A stretch of 64,000 nt of DNA from Phenylobacterium sp. (GTDB lineage: Bacteria; Pseudomonadota; Alphaproteobacteria; Caulobacterales; Caulobacteraceae). Below the pieces are notes generated by a model. That model was not told the origin of the DNA. It ran no database searches and was given only the letters and a program-made list of their open reading frames with translations. Where the stretch lies: NCBI RefSeq assembly GCF_016124325.1, contig NZ_WGNY01000003.1:78428-142427 (forward strand), given 5' to 3'. The translations under genes were made by a program, and so were the position numbers. Within the stretch, counting starts at the first letter, position 1, and every line of letters starts with the position of its first letter. Positions 41,655 to 50,473 of this stretch are shown piece by piece.

Positions 41655-42425
41655 CTAGCCGGTGATCCGGAAGCGGCCCTCGTCGTCGGGGCAGACCCGG
41701 ACGTAGCGGATTTCGCGCCCGTAGGGGTCGACCGGCGAGGCGGCCATGCGGCAGCCGTGGCGGTGGTACCAGCGCCGGTCGTGGTTGCTGGCGTAACGCG
41801 TGCGCCCCTCGCGGTACGGGACGGTCTCGTCGTAGGTGAAATAGGGCCCGCTGCGGTCGCACTTGTACTTGTCGCGCTGGTGGCCGATGGCCGCGCCGAG
41901 GCCAGCGCCCACCACGCCGCCCAGCACCGAGCCCTCGGTCTTGGCGCCGTGGCCGGCCACGTTGGAGCCCACGATCGCGCCGGCGAGGGCGCCGATCACC
42001 CCGCCCGCGACGGCCGAGTTGTTGCTGTTGCAGGCCTCCATGGCCGAGGCGTCGTGGCCGTAGCGGTCGGCGTAGCGCAGGTCGTAGCCGCCCCAGCGGC
42101 GCTCGTCCCAGACGGGCTTGGGATAGTAGCGGGCATAGGCGCCCGCGCCGTAGCGGCGGTCGTAGCGGACGCGGGCCTGATCCCAGGCGCGCAGGCGCAC
42201 GTCGTAGGCGCGGCGTGCGGCCTCGTAGTCCGCGCGGTTGGCGTTGTAGTCGGCGCGGCGGGCGTCGTAGGCGTCGCGGCGCGCGTCATAGCGGTCGCGG
42301 GCCGCTTCGTACTGCGCCAGGTCGTGGCGGTACTCCGGCGTGGGTCGATATTGCTGGGCGGCGGCCGGCAGCGCGCTGGCCAGGGCCAGGGCCGAGACCG
42401 CCGAGATCGTGAGGGTGTTCTTCAT
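41655..42425 (-). CDS. Glycine-zipper 2TM-domain secreted protein with Tyr-heptad N-terminal region
   Basis: 'NSAVAGGVIGALAGAIVGSNVAGHGAKTEGSVLGGVVGAGLGAAIGHQ'; signal peptide. Confidence 0.85.
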   Translation of the reverse strand: MKNTLTISAVSALALASALPAAAQQYRPTPEYRHDLAQYEAARDRYDARRDAYDARRADYNANRADYEAARRAYDVRLRAWDQARVRYDRRYGAGAYARYYPKPVWDERRWGGYDLRYADRYGHDASAMEACNSNNSAVAGGVIGALAGAIVGSNVAGHGAKTEGSVLGGVVGAGLGAAIGHQRDKYKCDRSGPYFTYDETVPYREGRTRYASNHDRRWYHRHGCRMAASPVDPYGREIRYVRVCPDDEGRFRITG

Positions 42426-42629
42426 CTCGCGGCTCCTCTGTCTCGCGCCGGGCGTGGTGGCGCCGCGGCGCAGGTGAGCCGTGAAAACGGCGCAGCCGCG
42501 GGTGCGGTTGCATCCGTGCGGAAGCGGGATCGGGGCTGCGCGCTTGTGACCCGGACCGTTCGCGCCTAGTTTCCGCGCCTTCAGTTTCGGCCGCGCCGGG
42601 GGGCGGCGGCGCAGCAGACGGACCATCGG

Positions 42630-43592
42630 ATGGCCCCGCACTACCTCGAGTTCGAGCGCCCCATCGCCGATCTCGAAGCCAAGATCGAAGAGCTCTCGAA
42701 GCTGTCGGGGACCGCCGGTTCCGGCGTGCTGGACAGCGAGATCGAAACACTCCGCGACCGCGCGCAGACCCTGCGGCGCGAGGCGTACGCGAACCTGGAC
42801 GCGTGGCAGAAGACCCAGGTGTCGCGCCATCCCGACCGGCCGCACTTCGTCGACTACGTCGGCGCCCTGATCGACGAGTTCCAGGAGCTGCGCGGCGACC
42901 GCAAGTTCGCCGACGACCAGGCGATCATGGGCGGCATCGGCCGGTTCCGCGGCATGCCCGTGGTGGTGATGGGCCACGAGAAGGGCCGCGACACCGCCAC
43001 CCGCGTGAAGCACAACTTCGGCTATGCGCGCCCCGAGGGCTACCGCAAGGCGGTGCGCCTGTTCGAGCTGGCCGAGCGGTTCAACCTGCCGGTCATCAGC
43101 TTCGTGGACACCCCGGCGGCCTATCCGGGCAAGGAGTCGGAGGAGCGCGGCGTGGCCGAGGCGATCGCCCGCTCCACCGAAAAGGCGCTGATGCTGGAGG
43201 TGCCGATGGTGGCCGTGGTCACCGGCGAAGGCGGCTCGGGCGGGGCGCTGGGCATCGCCTGCGGCAACCGCGTGCTGATCCTGGAGCACGCCATCTATTC
43301 GGTGATCCCGCCGGAGAGCGCCAACGCCATCCTGTGGCGCGGCTCGCGCACGGCCGAGTTCGCGGCCAAGGCGCAGAAGATCACCGCCCAGGACCTGCTG
43401 AAGCTGAAGATCGTCGACGGCATCATCCCGGAGCCGACGGGCGGCGCGCATGCCGATCCGGAAGCGGCCATGACGACCGTGGGCGATGCGGTGGAACGGG
43501 AGCTGAAGGCGCTGGAGGGCCATTCGGCCGCCGCGCTCAAGGCCGCCCGCGCCGAGCGCTTCTACGCCATCGGCCGCAGCGGGCTGTCCTGA
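42630..43592 (+). CDS. accA: Acetyl-CoA carboxylase carboxyltransferase subunit alpha
   Basis: 'LEFERPIADLEAKIEEL', 'PGKESEERGVAEAIARS', 'GEGGSGGALGIACGN'. Confidence 0.96.
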   Translation: MAPHYLEFERPIADLEAKIEELSKLSGTAGSGVLDSEIETLRDRAQTLRREAYANLDAWQKTQVSRHPDRPHFVDYVGALIDEFQELRGDRKFADDQAIMGGIGRFRGMPVVVMGHEKGRDTATRVKHNFGYARPEGYRKAVRLFELAERFNLPVISFVDTPAAYPGKESEERGVAEAIARSTEKALMLEVPMVAVVTGEGGSGGALGIACGNRVLILEHAIYSVIPPESANAILWRGSRTAEFAAKAQKITAQDLLKLKIVDGIIPEPTGGAHADPEAAMTTVGDAVERELKALEGHSAAALKAARAERFYAIGRSGLS

Positions 43593-43622
43593 CCCGCACC
43601 TCCCCCGCGTAGCGGCAGGCGA

Positions 43623-44630
43623 TCAGGCCACGGCCTTCAGGGCCTCGCCGATCTCCTCGACGGCCGCCTCGGTGGTGGCCCACGAGCACATGAAGCGCAC
43701 CGAGCCGTCGAGGAAGCGGTAGACGAACCAGCCCTGGGCGTGGAGCGCCTTGAGCCGCGGCTCGTCCATTTCCACGAACACGCCGTTGGCGTCGACCGGA
43801 TGGCGGATCGGGAAGGGCATGAGGCCGGCCAGCTTCCTCGCCATGGCGTTGGCGTGGGCGGCGTGGCGCATCGCGGCGCCGTCCTCCAGCATGCCGATGA
43901 AGGGCGCGGCGTAGAAGCGGCCCTTGGACGGGAGCTGGCCGCCCTGCTTCAGCCGCGCGTCGAACCGGCGGGCGAGCGCGCGGTCGAAGACCACCACCGC
44001 TTCGGTAGGTGGCATGCCCACCTTGGCGCCGCCGACCACGAGGATGTCGACGCCCAGCCCCTTGATCGCCTTGAGGTCGAAGCCGGCGGCGGCGGCGTTG
44101 AACAGGCGCGCGCCGTCGAGGTGGACGCCATAGCCCTTGGCCTTCACCGGGGCGGTGAGGGCGCCGAGCTCGTCGGCGGCGTAGACGGCGCCGTATTCGG
44201 TGGCGTTGGTGACCGAGAGGGCCGCCACCGGCTGGCGGTGGGAGAGGTCGGGGGCGGCGAGGGGCGCGGCGAGCGCGGCCGGGTCGATCTTGCCCGAGGC
44301 GCCGGGCAGGCCGGTGAGCCCCAGGCCGTGGCCGAAGAAGCCCGGCGCGCCGGTCTCGTCAGTGCAGATGTGGGCGTGCTCGTGGGCCAGCACCGACTCG
44401 TAGGGCTGGCACAGCGCCGCCAGGGCCACGGAGTTGGCCGCCGTGCCCGACGGCACGAACCGCACCTCGGCGTCGGCGTCGAGCAGGGCGCGCACGAGGT
44501 CGGCGGCCCGGCGGCTGACCTTGTCCGAACCGTAGCCGGGGGTGAACTCGGTGTTGGCGGCGACGAGCGCGGCCATGGCCTCCGGCGTGGCGGGGGCGGC
44601 GTTGTCGGAGGCGAAATCGAAGCGGGCCAT
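43623..44630 (-). CDS. ltaE: Low-specificity L-threonine aldolase
   Basis: 'FASDNAAPATPEAMAALVAAN...HICTDETGAPGFFGHGLGLTGLPG...GVHLDGARLFNAA'. Confidence 0.9.
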   Translation of the reverse strand: MARFDFASDNAAPATPEAMAALVAANTEFTPGYGSDKVSRRAADLVRALLDADAEVRFVPSGTAANSVALAALCQPYESVLAHEHAHICTDETGAPGFFGHGLGLTGLPGASGKIDPAALAAPLAAPDLSHRQPVAALSVTNATEYGAVYAADELGALTAPVKAKGYGVHLDGARLFNAAAAGFDLKAIKGLGVDILVVGGAKVGMPPTEAVVVFDRALARRFDARLKQGGQLPSKGRFYAAPFIGMLEDGAAMRHAAHANAMARKLAGLMPFPIRHPVDANGVFVEMDEPRLKALHAQGWFVYRFLDGSVRFMCSWATTEAAVEEIGEALKAVA

Positions 44631-44662
44631 GGCGAGGTGTCTTGGCGCGTCGGCGCGGCGTT

Positions 44663-44753
44663 GGGAACCACGAAACACACGAAAGGACACGAAAGACAGC
44701 GCCTCCGCTGGCGCGGAGGCCTGGGGCGTCCTTTCGTGTCTTTCGTGGTCCCT
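44663..44753. repeat. Inverted repeat GGGAACCACGAAACACACGAAAGGACACGAAAGAC...GTCCTTTCGTGTCTTTCGTGGTCCC
   Basis: Long near-perfect inverted arms around GCCTCCGC-tggc-GCGGAGGC. Confidence 0.85.
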
Positions 44754-45903
44754 ACCCGGCCTCGCGGCCCCAGGCGCGGACCTCCTCGACGTACAGCTCG
44801 GGCTCCTCCATGGCGGCGAAGTGGCCGCCGCGGGGCATCTCGGTCCAGCGGACGATGTTGTAGGCGCGCTCGGCGAAGCTGCGCGGCGGGGCGGAGTAGA
44901 GCGGCTCGCCCGGGAAGTTGGCGAAGCTGGTCGGCGTCTCGACCCGCTCGCCCTTCTCGAAGGCCAGGCCGCCTTCCTCGATGAGGCCGCGGTAGTACCA
45001 GGCGCCCGTCGTGAAGCTGCCGGTCATCACGTAGAGCATGATGTTGGTGAGCAGGCGGTCCTTCGGATAGGCCTCGTCCATCGACTTCGCGCTCAGGTCG
45101 GACCAGTCGTGGAAGCGCTCGGCGATCCAGGCCGCCTGGCCCACGGGATTGCCCGCACCCATCCAGGCGATGGACTGCGGCTTGGAGACCTGCAGGCGGA
45201 AGTAGGCGCCCATCATCTCCATGGCCCCAGCCTGGCGCGCGGCCCAGGCCAGCTCGGCCTCGCCCTGCGGGCCGTCCGGCGCGCGGAAGCCCAGCATGTT
45301 GAGGTGGATGGCCCGTGCGTGGACCGGGAAGTCGCGGCCGAGCCACGAGGTGACCATGGCGCCCCAGTCGCCGCCCTGGGCGAGGTAGGTCTTGTAGCCC
45401 AGGGTTTCGGTCATGAGCTGATTGAACAGGCGCGCGGTGCTGCGCTGGCCGATCGGCCGCGTGGGCTTCGAGGAGAAGCCGAAGCCGGGCAGGGACGGGA
45501 TCACGAGGTCGAAGGCGTCGGCCGGATCGCCGCCGAAGCGCGAGGGGAAGGCCAGCGGCTCGATGGCGCGCCAGAACTCGTAGTGCGAGCCCGGCCAGCC
45601 GTGGGTGACCAGCAGGGGCCGCTTGCCGCCCGCCTCGCCGACCACGTGCAGGAAGTGCAGGTCGAAATCCTCGACGCGGGCGGTGAACTGCGGGAAGCGG
45701 TTGAGGTCGTCCACCGCCGCGCGCCAGTCGTAGGCGCCGGTCCAGTGCTCGCAGAGCCCCTTCAGCCAGGCGCCGTCGCAGCCATAGGCCCAGCCGTCCG
45801 GGACTTCGGGCATGGGCGGCCACGGATAGGCGCGCACCCGGTCGAGCACGGCCTCGACCTCTGCCTCGCTCCAGCGGACCTCGAAGGGTTTGGGTTTGGT
45901 CAT
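44752..45903 (-). CDS. Epoxide hydrolase (alpha/beta-hydrolase, EPHX1-like)
   Basis: 'LLVTHGWPGSHYEFW', 'AQGGDWGAMVTSWLG', 'MPRGGHFAAMEEPE'. Confidence 0.92.
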   Translation of the reverse strand: MTKPKPFEVRWSEAEVEAVLDRVRAYPWPPMPEVPDGWAYGCDGAWLKGLCEHWTGAYDWRAAVDDLNRFPQFTARVEDFDLHFLHVVGEAGGKRPLLVTHGWPGSHYEFWRAIEPLAFPSRFGGDPADAFDLVIPSLPGFGFSSKPTRPIGQRSTARLFNQLMTETLGYKTYLAQGGDWGAMVTSWLGRDFPVHARAIHLNMLGFRAPDGPQGEAELAWAARQAGAMEMMGAYFRLQVSKPQSIAWMGAGNPVGQAAWIAERFHDWSDLSAKSMDEAYPKDRLLTNIMLYVMTGSFTTGAWYYRGLIEEGGLAFEKGERVETPTSFANFPGEPLYSAPPRSFAERAYNIVRWTEMPRGGHFAAMEEPELYVEEVRAWGREAG

Positions 45904-45953
45904 CGGCGCGCCTCCCGTTTGGCGGGAACCTCGCCCGACTGCCGCGGGGGCCG

Positions 45954-46553
45954 TCAAGCGCCTGCGCGCAGACCCTTGGCCAGGGTGGCGTTGAGCGCCT
46001 GCTGCAACGTGCGCGCGGCGCCGGGCGGGATCATCCCGGCCAGCTCCAGCACCACCGCGCCGTGGACGGCGGCCCAGAACATCATGCCGATCTGCTCGGG
46101 ATCGCCCTTCATCAGGCCGGCGGCGACGGCGTCCTCGACATAGCCCGTCATGGTGCCGTGGGCGCGCTGGCCGGCGGCGGCGAGCTCGGGATACTGCTCC
46201 TGGTTCGGCTGGTGCAGGTCGAACATCAGCTTGTAGGCGTGGGGATGCTCCAGAGCGAAGGCGACATAGGCCTCGCCCACCGCGTGACCCTTGCCCCGCG
46301 CGTCGGCCTGGGCGTCGCGGGCGGCCTCCAGGGCGTCGGCGAAGCGGTTGAAGGCGTTGGCGCGCACCGCGGCCAGGATGTCTTCCTTGTCCTCGAAGTA
46401 GCGGTAGGGCGTCATGGGCGAGACGCCCAGGGCCGAGGCCAGCTGGCGCATGGTGACCGCGTCGGGGCCGCGCTCGGCGAACAGCCGCTCCGCGGCGGCG
46501 CACAAGCGCTCGCGGAAGTCGGCGACGTCGGTGTCGGTGAGGACGCGAGGCAT
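45954..46553 (-). CDS. TetR/AcrR-family transcriptional regulator
   Basis: 'RLFAERGPDAVTMRQLASALGVSPMTPYRYFEDKEDILAAV'. Confidence 0.92.
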   Translation of the reverse strand: MPRVLTDTDVADFRERLCAAAERLFAERGPDAVTMRQLASALGVSPMTPYRYFEDKEDILAAVRANAFNRFADALEAARDAQADARGKGHAVGEAYVAFALEHPHAYKLMFDLHQPNQEQYPELAAAGQRAHGTMTGYVEDAVAAGLMKGDPEQIGMMFWAAVHGAVVLELAGMIPPGAARTLQQALNATLAKGLRAGA

Positions 46554-46650
46554 CTGATTCGGGAGGCTAGAAGAAATTGCTTGCCAAGGGCTAACGCTTA
46601 CTCAATAAATTTACAACGTAAGGCAGCCGGATGACAAGGGAGGATCGGCG

Positions 46651-48042
46651 ATGGATGGCGACGCACGCATCAATCCGTATCTCGTGGGCAACTTCGCGCC
46701 GGTCCGCTCGGAGGACGACTTCGAGCTGAAGGTGAAGGGAGAGGTCCCCGCCGCCCTGCGCGGCGCGCTCTACCGCAATGGCCCGAACCCGCAGTTCGAG
46801 CCGCGCGACCCGAACCATCACTGGTTCGCCGGCGACGGCATGATCCACGGCTTCTATCTGGACGGCGGCAAGGTCCACTACCGCAACCGCTACGTCCGCA
46901 CGCCGAAGTGGGAGCTGGAGCACGAGCACGGCCGCGCGCTGTTCGGGAGCTTCGGCAACCCGATGACCACCGACCCGCTGGCCGTGGGCAACGAAGGCGG
47001 CGTGGCCAACACCAACATCGTCTGGCACGCCGGGCGCCTCTTGGCGCTGGAGGAGGGCCACCATCCCTTCGAGCTGGACCCGAAGACGCTGGAATCGCGC
47101 GGCTACGTGCGGCCCTACGGCGGCCGGGTGACGGCGCACCCGAAGCTCGACCCCAAGACCGGCGAGATGGTCTGGTTCGCCTATGGCGTCGGCGACATGC
47201 CGCTGTCGGCGGGCATGAGCTACGGCGTCACCGACGCGACCGGCGAGGTGGTGCGTCGCCAGGACTTCCAGGCGCCGTATTCGTCGATGGTCCACGACTT
47301 CATGGTCACCGAGAACCACGCCCTGTTCCCGATCCTGCCCCTGACCGGCAGCATCGAGCGGGCGATGAGCGGCAAGCCGGCGTTCGCGTGGGAGCCGGAA
47401 AAGGGTTCGTACGTGGGGGTCATGCGCCGGGACGCCGACGTCTCGACCATCCGCTGGTTCAACACCGAGGCCTGCTACGTCTTCCACCCGCTGAACGCGT
47501 GGGAGGAAGGCGACAAGATCTACTGCGACGTGATGCGCTACGACGTCGCCCCGCTGTTCCCCAAGGCGGACGGCTCGCGGGGCGACAAGGCCGCCGCGCG
47601 GCTGGTGCGCTGGACCTTCGACCTGGCCGGCGCCTCGGACGCCATCAAGGAAGAGCCGCTGGACGACCTGGACGGCGAATTCCCGCGCGTCGACCCGCGC
47701 GCCGAGACGCGCAAGCACCGGCACGGCTGGTACGCGGCCGACACCACCAGCGCCGCCACGGTGCGGATGAACGCCATCGCCCACATGGACTTCAAGTCGG
47801 GCAAGCGGACGGTCTACGAACTGCCCGGCGGCGACGGGACGTCGGAGCCGGTGTTCGCGCCGCGCGAGGGCGGGACGGAGGAAGGCGACGGCTGGCTGAC
47901 CGCGGTGGTCTATCGCGGCGCCGAGGACCGTTCGGACCTGCTGGTGTTCGATGCGCTGGACATCGCCAAGGGCCCGATCGCCACGGCCGAGGTCCCGCGC
48001 CGGGTGCCGTTCGGCTTCCACGGCAACTGGGCGGCGTTCTGA
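46651..48042 (+). CDS. Carotenoid oxygenase family protein
   Basis: 'LRGALYRNGPNPQFEPRDPNHHWFAGDGMIHGFYLDGGKVHYRNRYVRT', 'SMVHDFMVTENHALFPILPL'. Confidence 0.93.
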   Translation: MDGDARINPYLVGNFAPVRSEDDFELKVKGEVPAALRGALYRNGPNPQFEPRDPNHHWFAGDGMIHGFYLDGGKVHYRNRYVRTPKWELEHEHGRALFGSFGNPMTTDPLAVGNEGGVANTNIVWHAGRLLALEEGHHPFELDPKTLESRGYVRPYGGRVTAHPKLDPKTGEMVWFAYGVGDMPLSAGMSYGVTDATGEVVRRQDFQAPYSSMVHDFMVTENHALFPILPLTGSIERAMSGKPAFAWEPEKGSYVGVMRRDADVSTIRWFNTEACYVFHPLNAWEEGDKIYCDVMRYDVAPLFPKADGSRGDKAAARLVRWTFDLAGASDAIKEEPLDDLDGEFPRVDPRAETRKHRHGWYAADTTSAATVRMNAIAHMDFKSGKRTVYELPGGDGTSEPVFAPREGGTEEGDGWLTAVVYRGAEDRSDLLVFDALDIAKGPIATAEVPRRVPFGFHGNWAAF

Positions 48043-48047
48043 TCGCC

Positions 48048-49094
48048 ATGACCGGCTGGGACCTCCTCGTCGACCGGACCGACCTTCGGCGGACGCAACT
48101 CGCGCCCATGGACCCCGAGGCGCCGCTGGCCGACGGGGAGGCCCTGCTGGAAATCGAGAGCTTCGCGCTCACCGCCAACAACGTCACCTACGGCGCGGTC
48201 GGCGAGCAGATCGGCTACTGGAAGTTCTTTCCCGCGCCGGAGGGGATGGGCCGCATCCCCGTGTGGGGCTTCGCCCGCGTGGTCCGATCGAAGGCGGCCG
48301 ACGCGCCGGAGGGGCTGCGGCTGTTCGGCTACTGGCCGATGTCGAGCCACACGGTGGCGCGGTTCGAGAAGCGGCCGTCGGGCTACGTCGAGGTCTCGGC
48401 CCACCGCGCCGAGCTGCCGCCCACCTACAACGCCTACCAGGTCGCCGAGCCGGCGGCCGACGACGACTGGCGCTCGCTGCTGCGGCCGCTGCTCATGACC
48501 AGCTTCCTGCTGGACGACCAGATCGCCGAGGCGGCGCCGGCGACGCTGGTGCTCTCCAGCGCGTCGAGCAAGACGGCGATGGGCCTGGCGTGGCTGGCGC
48601 GCAGACGTGGCGTGCGGGTGATCGGCCTGACCTCGCCCGGACACGTGGACGGCCTGAAGGGCTTCGGCCTCTACGACGAGGTCGTCGACTATGACCACAT
48701 CGCCGGGCTGAAGGCGGCCGGGCCGGCCGTCTATGTGGATTTCGCCGGCCGGTCTTCGGTGACGCGCGATGTCCACGAAGCCTTGGGCGACGTGCTGACG
48801 CAGAGCATCGTCGTGGGCGTCACGCACTGGGACGCGCGGGGCGGCGAACCGCCAAAGACCGGTCCGCAGCCGGCGTTCTTCTTCGCGCCGGACCGCATCC
48901 GCCAGCGGATGAAGGACTGGGGGCCGGGCGCGCTGGAGGCCCGCTTCGCGGAGGCCCTGCGCGCGTTCGTGGCGGCCAATCCCTGGCTGAAGCTGAAGCA
49001 TCACGCGGGCGCCGGGGCGTTGCAGGCGCTCTATGGCGAGGTGGTCGCCGGCCGGGTCAGCCCCGACGAAGGCCACATCGTCCGCCCAGCCTGA
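48048..49094 (+). CDS. DUF2855 family protein
   Basis: 'ALTANNVTYGAVGEQIGYWKFFPAPEGMGRIPVWGFARVV', 'LVLSSASSKTAMGLAWLARRRGVRVIGLTSPGHV'; 5 bp after the upstream gene. Confidence 0.85.
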   Translation: MTGWDLLVDRTDLRRTQLAPMDPEAPLADGEALLEIESFALTANNVTYGAVGEQIGYWKFFPAPEGMGRIPVWGFARVVRSKAADAPEGLRLFGYWPMSSHTVARFEKRPSGYVEVSAHRAELPPTYNAYQVAEPAADDDWRSLLRPLLMTSFLLDDQIAEAAPATLVLSSASSKTAMGLAWLARRRGVRVIGLTSPGHVDGLKGFGLYDEVVDYDHIAGLKAAGPAVYVDFAGRSSVTRDVHEALGDVLTQSIVVGVTHWDARGGEPPKTGPQPAFFFAPDRIRQRMKDWGPGALEARFAEALRAFVAANPWLKLKHHAGAGALQALYGEVVAGRVSPDEGHIVRPA

Positions 49095-49098
49095 GGGC

Positions 49099-50331
49099 TC
49101 AGGCGGCGCCGGGCGTCAGCGACGGGCGGGCGTTCAGCGACTCGCGGTCGAAGCCGGCCACCTTCTTGTAGCCGTCGGCCACGGCCTCCAGCTCGGTGCG
49201 GGGGATGACCTCGGCCACGTCGGCGAAGCCGCCGGGGGCGCGGTCCTCGGCCATCTGCATCACCCGCTCGGGCCCCTCGCCGCGATTGGCCAGGACGAGG
49301 CGGCTGGTGGCCGGTCGGCGCTCGGCCTCGTAGGCGGCGAGCGCGGCGTCAATGTCGGGCTGGGTCGCTGCGTGGAACGCCAGGGTGCGGGCGTCGAGGA
49401 TCGCCTGCGAGGCGCCGTTCGAGCCGATCGGATACATGGCGTGGGCGGCGTCGCCCAGCAGGGTGACGCGCCCGAAGGTCCAGCGCTCGACCGGGTCGCG
49501 ATCGACCATCGGGTATTCGAAGACGCGATCCGCCGCGGCGATCACCTGGGGTACGTGCAGCCAGCCGAAGTCCCAGTCGGCGAAGCGGGGCGCGAAGTCG
49601 GCGAGGCGGCCGGGCCGGTTCCAGTCCTCGCGCCGCCAATCGGTCCCGTCCGGGAAGCGCAGTTCGGCGATCCAGTTCACGAGGGAGCGGCCCGGCGGCG
49701 CGGCCGGGTCGATCGGATAGCAGACGAACTTCTGCTGGGCGTGGCCGGCCATGACCATGGTCGCCCCGCCGAGATAGGCGTCGGCCTCGGTGACGCCGCG
49801 CCAGAGCACGCGCCGGTTCCAGATCGGCGGGCCCTCGTCGGGATAGTGCTGGGCGCGGATGGCGGAATGGACGCCGTCGGCGGCGACGACGAGGTCGGCG
49901 CGGGCCGTCTCGCCCGAGCGGAAGATCGCCGTGTCGCCCTCGGCGGCGACGGCCTCGGCGCCCAGCCGCACCGCTCCGGGCCCGAGACGTTCGCGCACGG
50001 CGTCGAGCAGCAGCATCTGCAGGGTTCCGCGGTGGATCGAATACTGCGGCCAGCGGTAGCCGGCGGCGAGGCCGCGCGGCTCGCGCCAGATCTCCTGGCC
50101 GTGGCGGTTGGCGTAGACCAGGGCCTCGGTGGCCACGCCCACGCGGGCGAGGCGATCGGCCAGGCCCAGCTCGGTCAGCTCGCGCACCGCATGGGGCAGG
50201 AGGTTGATGCCGACGCCCAGGGGCCGCAGGTCGCGCACGGCCTCGAAAACCTCGACCTCCACGCCTACGGCATGGAGGCTGAGCGCCGCGGTGAGGCCCC
50301 CGATTCCCGCTCCGACGACGATCGCGCGCAT
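49099..50331 (-). CDS. FAD-dependent aromatic-ring-hydroxylase-type monooxygenase
   Basis: 'MRAIVVGAGIGGLTAALSLHAVGVEVEVFEA', 'GRVTLLGDAAHAMYPIGSNGASQAILDARTLA'. Confidence 0.92.
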   Translation of the reverse strand: MRAIVVGAGIGGLTAALSLHAVGVEVEVFEAVRDLRPLGVGINLLPHAVRELTELGLADRLARVGVATEALVYANRHGQEIWREPRGLAAGYRWPQYSIHRGTLQMLLLDAVRERLGPGAVRLGAEAVAAEGDTAIFRSGETARADLVVAADGVHSAIRAQHYPDEGPPIWNRRVLWRGVTEADAYLGGATMVMAGHAQQKFVCYPIDPAAPPGRSLVNWIAELRFPDGTDWRREDWNRPGRLADFAPRFADWDFGWLHVPQVIAAADRVFEYPMVDRDPVERWTFGRVTLLGDAAHAMYPIGSNGASQAILDARTLAFHAATQPDIDAALAAYEAERRPATSRLVLANRGEGPERVMQMAEDRAPGGFADVAEVIPRTELEAVADGYKKVAGFDRESLNARPSLTPGAA

Positions 50332-50473
50332 GGCCCGATGCGAGCCGCGCGGCCGGGCCAAGTCAAGGGCTCCTCGCGGCGGCCAAATGTGTGCTGGGTG
50401 ACAATTCCCGAGTCCCACACCACCTAGTCAATCCGCCTGATCCAGCGCATGGCTGGGCCGGGGAGGACGCGTC

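Noticed and set aside
44144-45823. 559-aa ORF over threonine aldolase and epoxide hydrolase
   Set aside because: Off-frame read-through of two well-supported genes and a repeat; Arg/Pro/Ser-rich without motifs.
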